64,000 bases of DNA. Origin: Lactifluus volemus (lineage: Eukaryota > Basidiomycota > Agaricomycetes > Russulales > Russulaceae). The translations under genes were made by a program, and so were the position numbers. Under the pieces are notes generated by a model that worked only from the letters and a program-made list of their open reading frames with translations, did not search any database and had not been told where the DNA came from. Positions 24,039-33,567 of this stretch are shown here, piece after piece; the stretch's first letter is position 1, and each line of letters begins with the position of its first letter. The stretch lies in NCBI GenBank assembly GCA_022376515.1, contig WTXI01000002.1, positions 434,001 through 498,000 of the forward strand. The letters are read 5' to 3'.

Positions 24039-24509
24039 TTTGGCTTGACGATATGCAGAAGCGCTGCTGAGAGTTGTTCGACAACACAGTATGGTAAGTA
24101 CTCTTAAATTTAATTTAGATCGTTCTAGAACATTATGGTCTCATTACATAAACCTACAGACTTATCAGGTGCCCTCCTAGTCCCCCAAGTGGTACTGGCA
24201 GGAAAAATAGTTGTGGGTGTGAGACGAAACATGATTCACCTTGCCGATGGTCTTGGTGAAGACCAAGTACGGGACCCAGCTCCCCATGCTGATGAGGACA
24301 GCGTATGCCAAGGGACCAGTTGGATCTTCGAAGGGGCAGTTTGGAGGACAAGCCCTTGTAGTAGCCTTAAACAGACCTCAATCTCCATGAACGGGGGCGT
24401 AGGGATGGAGTCTGATATAGTGAGCGGCATGAAAGTCGCTGAAAATACCTACGCAAGTGGACAGAATTTCATATTCCCACGGTACTCGTGCACTCTCGCA
24501 ACAATCATC
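24039..24509. other. upstream region of SEC20, no supported gene
   Basis: A long plus-strand frame (24,135-24,761) runs into SEC20 exon 1, but its first 120 codons have no domain. Minus-strand frames here are equally anonymous. Confidence 0.35.
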
Positions 24510-25763
24510 ATGCCACCATTACCTACGACTTTTGACGATGTTACCAAAGCCTCTATTGCTTCAATTCAGCGACGCCAGAATGACCTGCGGGAATTTCAGA
24601 TACCTCGCTTACGTGGCTGCTCAGAGTCTCTGTCTGTGCAGCAGCAGTACGCCGCTGAACTTCGTGAGGATTTAGAATCAATCACGCACCTTGTCGAGGT
24701 GAGTACACATGCCTTTCTATCTTTATTTGTGCCTAATGAGTTGGCAGTAGGCCTTAGATGAGACTATCGAAGTTCAACGCAGCGAGCGAAGTCAGAGGGA
24801 CCTCCGCGGTATAGTCGAGAGCTTCAAAGCGGAATTGACCCAGTATGTAAAGCTCGGACAAGTATGGCTGGCATCTGATTGAGCTACCAGGTTGAGAAGA
24901 GACATGCGAGCAGCTCTGCTGGCCTCTAAACGAGCTATCGACGCAAAGCTGGTTTCGAATCGAGAGGAGTTGCTGCGCTCGTCAGTACTGAAACAAACAA
25001 GGACCTCAGATGGGAAGGCCACGTACGTAACAAAGTCATACATTGCTGAAAGCCCTCTTATTCGATAGCAGTGATGACGCGGTAATGAAAGCTCAGGCAG
25101 ATGTCACGGATGCCCTTAGGAGGACAATGACGCTAATGCAGGGCGAACTGGAAAAGTCCGTCCTATCTACGCAGATGCTTGGTTGGTGATTTGTCATAAG
25201 TTTGAGTATGAGCCGCCTTAACCGTTTTTCCAGAGGCCTCTACAGGTTCCCTCAAGGCCACATCGTCAACCCAGGACGTGCTTACAGGACTGCTCGGCGC
25301 TTCGAAGCAGCTTGTCACCGCGCTCGAGAAAGCGGACTGGTTAGACAGGATACTGATATTCGCCAGTCTTGCGTTCTTCATCCTTGTCGTGCTTTTCATT
25401 TTGAAGCAGCGCGTACTTGACCGTGGACTCCGCATCGCATTTTGGTGGACGCGCTTTTTGCCGAGAGGCGACTCACAACTCGACGTGAAGCAAGAGATGA
25501 TGGAAAAGGGGGTCACTACAACGCAAAGTGTGGCAGCAGTTGCTTCATCCGTTATCGCGACCACAGCAACTGCTCTAGCATCTCATGTTGCTCATGCAGC
25601 AGGGTCGGAATGGGACAGTCCGTCTAGCAGTACACCTGGCGGGCGTGTCGACGACACAGTGTCACACATATTTCCTGATCCAGATACGATTGTTCTCGCA
25701 ACTACTACGACTTTACCGATGCGCGAAGCCCCCCCTCCAGACAGTATTCATGACGAACTCTAA
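24510..25763 (+). CDS. SEC20: Sec20-type SNARE (ER retrograde transport)
   Basis: Five exons (24510-24698, 24751-24842, 24891-25022, 25069-25181, 25234-25763). Residues 1-200 are alpha-helical and charged. The conserved Sec20 region follows: SSTQDVLTGLLGASKQLV, ending in a single transmembrane segment (ILIFASLAFFILVVLFILK) and the family-typical RIAFWWTRF just after it. A Ser/Thr-rich C-terminal tail of about 90 residues faces the ER lumen; I see no clear HDEL, the last residues being HDEL-like (IHDEL). Sec20 acts at the ER with Ufe1 and Use1 to fuse COPI vesicles from the Golgi. The C-terminal retrieval-like tetrapeptide fits that location. Confidence 0.85.
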
Positions 25764-26116
25764 ATCTCTGTTTGTAAACTGGAGTTATCGGTTACGAAAT
25801 ATGTTATATAGTGACCGACGTAGGACGTTTTGCGTGTCGGGGAATAATTTGTTCATCTGTTCTGGCATTTGGACAGCGTCTCACGAGTTGGGTGTGGGAC
25901 GTGGCTGTTTTCCATGAGTGGGCCCTACACTACCAGAAGGCCTGGCCTAAGTAGGCCAGTCCATGTTTTTACCCCCAGGACCTGACCTGAGGTGCATGAT
26001 GACATACACCATGTCCCTCTACATAAGCTTCCAATTGCGAAGAACGTTCAAGTTTACTTGGTCAAACGGAAGTGGTGGCCCAATTGAAGCCCCTCTCAAT
26101 CTAAGGATAAAAAATG
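25764..26116. other. intergenic, small palindrome
   Basis: No gene. A short palindrome CTGGCCTAAGTAGGCCAG lies at about 25,944-25,961. It could be a terminator-like hairpin or a footprint of an excised element. Confidence 0.35.
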
Positions 26117-26225
26117 TGGACGAAGTGGGGTTTGAACCCACGACCTCATGCAACTCAAGGACTCATGTCATCCCAGGATGACTCAAGCATGCGAAGCAAG
26201 CGCGCTACCACTGTGCCATCCGCCC
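26117..26225 (-). tRNA. tRNA-Ala (CGC), intron-containing
   Basis: On the minus strand a cloverleaf can be drawn. The acceptor GGGCGGA pairs with TTCGTCC and includes the G3:U70 wobble that marks alanine tRNAs. An A box (TGGCACAGTGG) and a B box (GGTTCAAACC) are present. The anticodon loop reads TTCGCA with CGC as anticodon, followed by an intron of about 36 nt at the usual position 37/38. The T stem GTGGG/CCCAC is perfect. One mismatch in the D stem and one in the anticodon stem (28-42) lower certainty. A run of T (complement of 26,109-26,114) just after the 3' end is a Pol III terminator. Confidence 0.75.
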
Positions 26226-27152
26226 ATAATATACTCTCGTGTTTACTAGACCTGAGGTACAGTCATCGTGCCCAACGAGCATTGCTAGTGGTGACCACGC
26301 ACGGCTCTTGTGACGTAGCCATGGGCAATTTTGGGGATGCGCCATCATGGCGATCGTCTTCCAGCGTGCTTTGTTCATGGTCCCCATTGTCGCACTCGCC
26401 GTTCTTCGTCGAGAGCCTCGCTCGCAAATCACCCCAACCTTTCAAGATTCAGGAACCGTTGGTCCCAGATGTCACTACTTGCTTTCGTCTCATAAGACTC
26501 CCTTACTCTCATTACATGGCAGTTCGGTTCGCTGTGTTGCATCTGGAGACGTTGAGCTCCCTCCTTCATAGCGAGACCTTCCTAACCTCCTGTGTTCTGG
26601 CATGATTATCACCAGGAGTTCGTCTACATAGGGTCATTTTGTTGACCAAGTCCATACCGCTCTGTCGTCCATTCTCGTAAGATTCGATGTAAATTGCACG
26701 CGGGCACTTTGCAACCCCCGCTAATGCGCTGCCAAGTCTGGGTTGCTACCAGGTATACATATTTTCCTTATCAAAGGCTATACTCTTTGACTAAAACACC
26801 GTCAACGTGCAATCTGCGTGCAATTTTAGTCCCTATCTCGATCTACCCACAGCAAAGGGTTGTCCAGGTTTAACTATCTATGCGATTTGCTGATGCACTG
26901 CTTGGAGCTGCCAATGTGCAGGCGGGATACGAGTGCGGAGGAACAATGCACAAGGAATGCTTACGTGGCATTTGGTAGAGGAGTCAGAAGTAAAGGCAGG
27001 GGTTGATTAAAAAGAGCTAGTGGGTGTGCAGTAGCACAGTGGATTAACAACGTGATTGACCTCTTTCGGTCGGTTTGAGTGACTCAAACGGTCCCACCTT
27101 TGAAGACCGCGAGGCCAGGCTAAAGCCGCGCTTGGCAACGTCAACGTCAACG
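26226..27152. other. intergenic between tRNA and ATG9
   Basis: Frames up to 163 codons occur (26,114-26,605), but they begin inside the tRNA and have no conserved domain. Nothing else supported. An in-frame extension of ATG9 upstream to 27,075 starts with TTG, so I chose the ATG at 27,153. Confidence 0.4.
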
Positions 27153-30100
27153 ATGTCCTCCCCGCCAAATAACCGACGCATCACTGGGCATTCTTTGTCT
27201 GCTTCACGTTCTATGACTCACTCTATTCACGCACCCACCGCCAGTTCTCGCGCTTTCCTCAACAAGCTCAACCCGCTAGGCCGCGCGTACCAAGGTTACA
27301 CGGCTGCCAACCAATCCGTTCTCGAGGAAGACGAAGAGGACCCCGATGGTGCTGCATTTCCAGGGAACGAAGATATCGACTTGGAGGCACAGACTCGCCC
27401 CACGTCAACTGCAAAGGCCTCACACGCGGGTTCTACTGGCATGCGAGCCATCTCCCGTGGCCACGCCGAGACTACTGTGCTCCGACCCAACGTTCGCGAG
27501 GACGATCGCATCCAGGAGGAGTCAGAATCCGACGGTGAGGTCCCCCAGAGTTTCTTGATCGAGTCTCCCTCTGTACGCCGTACGCCACTGTCACGCAAAC
27601 TCCGGACGCGCGACACAAGCTTTGCGACCAACCCCACCACACCCGCCGATCCCCCTCGGATATCAGCCCCCCCGCGTCCTTCGGAGATTAACGCGGAACG
27701 CCCCCTCTCTCAGTCCCCATCTACACCTGTGCAGCCTAATCCAAAACGTGGACTGGATGCTTACGAGCGCGCGTTGTGGAACTGGGTGAACGTGTACAAT
27801 CTCGACGGCTTTCTCCAGGAGGTATATTTGTACTACCACGGGAAGGGGATATATTCCATCGCTCTCAAGCGAGGGTTGAACCTTTTGTAGGTTTCTCTCA
27901 CCGTGTCAGAGAGGCCCGCTAATGCCTAGCCCAGCACAGTCGGGTTTGTTACCGGCTTCTCGACATTCCTCCTCCGCTGTGTGGATTACTCGCGAATCCA
28001 CCCTGACCAAGTCACGCGATTATCAGATATTGTTGTAGAACGCTGCGTCTCTCGGTGTGCCCTCCCTTGTCTGTCCCATGCTTGCCCATCACATTTCTTA
28101 CCAAGCTGTGCAGGTTCTCGGGCTTCACACTACTCTTTTTCCTCATATTTTGCGCCTTCTACGTATGGCAAATTGTGGTGTTTATTCTGAGTATCATGCG
28201 GTTGGTGGACATGTACCGCTTTTATACCTACCTCCTTCAAATACCCGACGTGCGCCTCCCCGTCTATATGTCGCTGCTTATCGCCCAACACATTTTCCCT
28301 AGGAAGATATCCAGACCATCTCCTGGCCCGAAGTAGTTCGACGTATCGCAGCCATCCGGCACTCGAATCCACTCACAGAGCTCTCCTCATCCTCTTCCCG
28401 TCCGCGCGCGAGCGAAGGCGCGAAACTAGACGCCCACGATATCGCTAATCGTATCATGCGCCAAGAGAACTTTCTCATTGCATTGTTTAACAAAGACCTC
28501 CTCGACTTGCGCGCGCCAGTCCCACGCAGGTGGCTCACGGAGCAGGGCAAGGGCCGCACACTCACGCGTGCTCTTGAGTGGAATCTACAATTTTGTCTGA
28601 TGGAGTACTTGTTTGACAGAAGGGGACAAGTACGGAAGGTGTTCCTAAAGAGCAAGAATCGAGCAGCATTAATTGACGGGTGCGTAAAGTGCCATAGTAA
28701 TCTGACTGCCCTTTGCTAACGGTAGTGTATAGGTTGAGACGACGTTTCATCTTTATGGGTATCTTAAACGCAATATTTGCGCCATTCATCGTGGTCTACT
28801 TGCTCATGTACTCGTTCTTCCGGTACTTCGAAGTACGTATATATCCTCTCGCCATGGAGTAATCTTCACAGTCAAAGTAGGAATCCTATAAGAATCCATC
28901 TTCAATCAGTGGCCGCGCATATACGCCCTTTGCTCAGTGGAAGTTCCGGGAGTTCAATGAACTCTCGCATCTTTTTGAGCGACGCCTAAAGGAATCATAC
29001 CCTATCGCAAATATGTACATGAACCAGTTTCCCAACGAAAAGTTGGCAATCACCATGAGGTCCGTCCCTGTGGTAGTAGTCCTCGATCCGCGGATTGACG
29101 TAATATCCAGATTTGCGGCATTCGTAGCTGGCTCCTTTGCTGCTGTCCTTCTTCTCGCCACTGTTATTGACCCTGATCTTTTCATCCACCTCGAGATCAC
29201 CCCCCATCGCTCGGTCTTCTTCTATCTTTCCGTCTTTGGTGGCATCCTTGCGGTGGCACGGGGCATGATTCCGGACCAGAATCGAGTCTTCGATTCGGAA
29301 GTGCTCATGAAGGCGCTCGTTCAATACACGCACTACCTTCCGGACGAGTGGCGAGTGCAGCTGCATTCCAAGACTGTGCACACGCAGTTCGGCGAGCTGT
29401 TTATGCTAAAGCCGGTCACGTTCGCGACAGAGCTTGCTGGTGTCGTGTTGACGCCATTCATCCTCTGGTTTGCGCTCCCTCCGTGCGCGCCGGCAATCGT
29501 GGACTTTTTTCGCGAATTTACCGTCCATGTCGATGGGCTCGGATACGTGTGTAGTTTCGCCGTGTTTGATTTCCAGCGACATGGCAACGTCAAGGTTTGC
29601 GCCTTTTTCCTCTCCGGTTCCCTTTTGCTAAAAACTTTTTCTTGAAGTTTGGCGCACCGACGAAAGTGTCCGACGCACGATTGATGTCCAACGACGGAAA
29701 GATGGAAAAGTCTTTCGTCTCGTTTAAAGCCGCGCACCCAGAGTGGATGCCTGCGGATCCTTCCGGCTCTCTGTACCTCGAGCGCATCGCAGAACTCTCC
29801 GCGCGCCGCGCCGCGGACAACCAAACGCCACGTGCTCCTCCAAACGTGAGCGTGCCCACCACCACGGATCGCACGTGGGAATACGAGCGCGCGTTGCACG
29901 AATCGCAAACCGCCGCCGTGCGAAGACAGCAGCAGCGTGCCGGAATCGGAGGTGGAAGTACCGCCGGCCTCGGCTTCGGAACGACGTCGACAACGATGCT
30001 CACTCACTCTACCGGAACGGTGTATCAATCTGGAATGGCGCAAAGTGTCGCTCTAGGCGACTCTGATGGGTCCATCGCGCTCGCGGCTTTGGAACAACAA

Positions 30101-30409
30101 CCTACTTCTTCTTCTCCGGAGCAGCTGCAGCTGCAGCAACGTCCTCATCGGACAAGAGCAGCAGCGGAGACGATGATCAACAGTAATGGGAGTGGTGGTG
30201 AAGAGCTTGCGGTAGATTCGGAGGGCGAGATGCGCAGCGCGTTGGGCGAGTCTTATGTGGATGGTGCGCGGCGGCATGGACGTGGTGTAGGTACGCGGTC
30301 GATGCAGGAGGAAGAAGAGGAAGTCGGGGCGGATGGGGGCGTGCTTGGGCTGTTGGCGCAGATATATAGTGGGACGGCTGGCACGGGTGCGCGTGGCGTG
30401 CTCTCATGA
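27153..30409 (+). CDS. ATG9: autophagy protein Atg9 (lipid scramblase of autophagosome vesicles)
   Basis: Seven exons (27153-27886, 27935-28054, 28114-28249, 28303-28679, 28733-28832, 28881-29594, 29648-30409) sum to 980 codons with all phases consistent. The N-terminal ~200 residues are disordered. The APG9 core starts with [19 protein letters not shown] and includes [23 protein letters not shown] and [15 protein letters not shown], with several membrane segments. The C-terminal 250 residues are disordered, Gln- and Glu-rich. Atg9 is the conserved multispanning protein of Golgi-derived vesicles that seed the phagophore. No frame break is seen, unlike several neighbours. Confidence 0.95.
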
Positions 30410-30950
30410 ATTTCCACCCATCGCAAATAAAATACTTTTGTTTTTGTTTTTGTCTTTGTTTTTGTCATACAGTAGCCTGCCAAAACTCTTTTTTTGGGAG
30501 GAATGGAAACAAGGTCCGCCAAGCTAACCAAGCAACACAGCTGTAGGTTTCAAAGCTTCAACTTTTGATTATGATTATTTTTTCACGCAGGATGTTCAAT
30601 TGGTGGGTTTTGTCAGGACATAAAACAACGGTTCCATCGCCTTCTCATTACGCTGTCGACGTGGAGAAATCCTATAACTCCCAGCGTGATAGATCGTTCC
30701 AAGTCAGGTGGGTTGCAATGACCGAATTATAAAGGTGACGGTCGATGTGAACCAACAACCGCAGGGGATATGTGTCCAATAGAGCAAAGGGTGATGGTTG
30801 GGGGGTATCTTTTTCTTTGTATGTACATATGGTAGCAGCAAAAGAAAAAGAGAAAGAAAAAGAGAAAGAAAAGGTAGGAAACAAATGTCATTAAGGCGCG
30901 AGCCGGTTAGTACAAGTACGATACCCGCTATCTCGGGAGCTGTGCTCACT
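30410..30950. other. convergent 3' region with simple repeats
   Basis: Between the converging ATG9 and EH genes. Contains a (TTTTTG)n-type run at 30,430-30,465 and an (AGAAAAAG)n-type purine run at 30,838-30,875. No gene. Confidence 0.6.
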
Positions 30951-32659
30951 TCAACGGAGAATGGGACGGGAAAGGCCCGGCGGCCGAGGCGTTCTAAGGT
31001 TCGTGGTGCTCGATCCTGCAGAAGATCGACCGAGCACCTGCGCACGTCGCAGCTCTTCATCTATCCGCGCCATCCCACGTGCAAATTCTTCACGATCAAG
31101 CGAGCCCGTACCCTCCGAATCGCACATATTCCTACAACTCTTTTATTAAAAGGGAAAAAAAAAATACGGATGTGGCGTACCAGATATCCCGCAGGCGATG
31201 CGGCTCTAGTCTGGATTTGAGCCATATCTTTCGCACGAGACGCCCGTCCAATCTTGCGTCGGGCCCGGGCTCTGGCGCGGCAGGCGCTGAATACGCAATC
31301 GGTTCTACGTCGATTGACAGACCACGCCAACCTGCATTCTGACGTTTTGTGGGCGCAGCCGCAGCCGCGGCTGTGGGCAGTGACTTGGGTGGCGCATGAG
31401 CGCGCATGTTGGCGATGAAGAGCGCGTCGTATCGTGCGCGGATGGTGTGCTTCGCTCCTGGACCAGGTGTCGGCGTCGAGAATGAGGCGCGGGAAGACAG
31501 GGAGGTACGAGAGGTCGTGGTGGCCTGTGAAAAGAGGGAGGAGCGGTCCGAGGCGGTCGTCGTGGTTGATTGGACGGAGGCACGTGCTGAAGGCGGGCGC
31601 GAACGCGAGTTTGAAGGCGCGGGCGCGGGTGCGGGTGCGGATATGGGTGGAGGTAGGGGAGGTGGCAAGCGGCGGGTGTTTGTGAGGGAGGTGGACGAGC
31701 TACTCGCGGACAGCGAAAGCATTGGGGCTGGCGAGGCCACGAGGGAGGTGGTAGAGGGTAAGGAAGACTGTGAGGTGAGACTGTTTGGGGAGCCCCGCGG
31801 CTGGGGCGAAGGACGCTGTGGAAGTTTGGGGGGCTGAGCAATCGCTGGCGGTTTTGAATTTGAAGTCACCGAAAGCGCGGGAGGTTTCGGAGGGCGGGGC
31901 GGGAGAGTGGTGGGAGGGAGGAAGGAAGACGGCGCAGACACGTCCTCGAAGGACTCATCAAGGCTTTCACCGTCTTCTGTCCCCGTCCCCGTCCATTCCC
32001 TCTCCATGGGAGACGCCTGTGGAGCGCTGGCAGTTGTAGAGTCGTCGCCATCGGAAGAGAGAGAGACGGAATGGAATGATGAGACGGATGAGACTTGCGC
32101 ATGGCCTTGGTTACGTCGAATACCATCGAATGCCGAGAGTTTGGTAAGAGAGAATTGGTCAGTTTGGGGAGGCTTAAGGCATGTGAGCAAACGGAGACAC
32201 TGCCTTGATTGTTGGGCTTACTATGGGGACAGAGACAGAACGAGGGGAATCGAACGAGGGTCCACGCGGGGGCAATGGAGGTGCTTTAGCAGATATTGGG
32301 GGGGAGCCCTCAAAGCTAATGAGAGGCGCATTGTCGTGCGGTAGTCGCTTGGCCGTTTGAAGAGGAGAGTAGCCAGTGAGAATAGGCGTGGGAGGGCTGG
32401 CATGAAAGAACCCATCGTCGATAACCCAATCCTTGAGGTCAATGAGAGATGATCTATGGCCGAGAGAGCTGGGGGATGCAGAAGGGGAGTATGCTGTCGG
32501 GAGCATAGGAGGAATCGACGCTGCTGAGGGTGAGTGAGGTCTGTCGAGGAGGTGCTCAGGTTCGGAATGAATCGCGACACTTTCCAAAACGTCCTTTGAT
32601 GCGCCCGTTCCGAGAGCCTCAAAAGCTCTTATTCTAGCTTGAAGTGTTGAAGGTGACAT
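30951..32659 (-). CDS. EH-domain protein (Irs4/Tax4-like)
   Basis: Three exons on the minus strand (32222-32659, 31181-32172, 30951-31131) give 536 codons, all phases consistent. Most of the protein is Ser/Pro-rich with proline motifs (PPRPPKPP). The last ~110 residues form an EH domain: RARYDALFIANM, then DGRLVRKIWLKSRL, then DIWNMCDSEGTGSLDREEF with the calcium-loop-like acidic residues. The Trp codon of DIW is split by the last intron. In yeast Irs4/Tax4 bind and activate the phosphoinositide phosphatase Inp51; that role here is inferred from the C-terminal position of the EH domain. Confidence 0.8.
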
Positions 32660-32735
32660 CTCGAGACAGAGGCAGAGGCAGAGGCAGAGGCAGAGACAGA
32701 GACAGACAGAGACAGAGGCGAAGGCAGTCGAGCTC
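32660..32735. repeat. AGAGGC / AGACAG simple repeat
   Basis: Between about 32,666 and 32,721 the sequence is a degenerate hexanucleotide array of CAGAGG/CAGAGA units. It lies between the divergent EH and UPF0045 genes, so it is in a shared promoter region. Confidence 0.8.
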
Positions 32736-32775
32736 GCCAGCCTTGTCCGTCTTGGTCATCGGCGTCTACAATACA

Positions 32776-33420
32776 ATGTCATCTCAAACTCACAACGACA
32801 ATGATCTCTTCGCTGTCGCAGGCAAGTCGGTTTTCACTTCTCGCTTTCCTCTTACCAAAAATTCTATTGTCAAGACTTTTGCCTCATTCCTATGGGCACA
32901 GGTCATGATCCCTCAGTACGTACAGCCTCGTGCCAGAGGCCCAGAGTCCCTCGCTTAGAATAACCTTCAGGTTGCCGAATACATAGCCGAGTGTGCCCAC
33001 ATTCTCGATAAATCTGGTCTCAAGTACCAAGTGCGTAATTTTCGACTCTATTCCGACTCGGTCGATTGACGTCACTCGCACGCGAACAGATGCAGTACGT
33101 TTGTAGCATCCCCACCTATTTTGACTCTATTGACGTTTCATAGTGGCTATGGAACCAATTTGGGTGCGTGTAAATCTCTTCCCCTCGTATCTATGAGTGG
33201 TTGACATTTCGTAGAGGGATCATGGTCCGCTGTCTCGCAGGCGATCCACGACTGCCATGTCGCCGTACATGCCAAGGGCGCACCCCGCATCGCTACCGAT
33301 ATTCGTATCGGCACGCGCCGTGAGCCGCGATCGGATGCCATCCCCAACGAAGGTGAGAATGAACGCAAGCTGCGCCGCATGCAGGATATTCTAGGCAAGG
33401 ACCGCGTCGGCTCGGCCTGA
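32776..33420 (+). CDS. UPF0045 / MTH1187-type thiamine-binding domain protein (Ecm15-like)
   Basis: Six exons: 32776-32821, 32875-32915, 32971-33030, 33090-33094, 33144-33163, 33215-33420; total 125 codons, phases all consistent. The protein reads FCLIPMGTG, YIAECAHILDKSGLKY, then MHGYGTNLEG and HAKGAPRIATDIRIGTRR, the full signature of the small UPF0045 family (PF01910), to which yeast ECM15 belongs. Two splice features stand out: intron 1 uses a GC donor (GCAAGT), and exon 4 is only 5 nt (ATGCA), needed to encode the conserved MH before GYGTNLEG. The family forms small tetrameric proteins thought to bind thiamine. Confidence 0.85.
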
Positions 33421-33567
33421 ATCAAGATTCGAGCCTGACCATCTCGTGTGTGTACGAAACTAGAGCTTTTCTGTTCGACTTCGACCCTACTCGCAATTGT
33501 ATGCTGTTACTGCCCCTAAATACATCTTCCCCATCAAGTCCGCTCTTATACCACAACCATTCAATAT
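33421..33567. other. short convergent intergenic
   Basis: Lies between the UPF0045 stop and the DNMT stop. Nothing seen. Confidence 0.6.

Noticed and set aside
24135..24500. Upstream extension of SEC20 to 24,135
   Set aside because: The extension has no conservation and the ATG at 24,510 gives a normal-length Sec20 with consistent exon phases.
26114..26605. 163-codon plus-strand frame
   Set aside because: It begins inside the tRNA gene on the opposite strand and has no conserved domain.
31406..31837. Long plus-strand open frame (143 codons)
   Set aside because: It is antisense to the Ser/Pro-rich exon of the EH gene; its Gly/Arg/Glu-rich content is a shadow of that composition.
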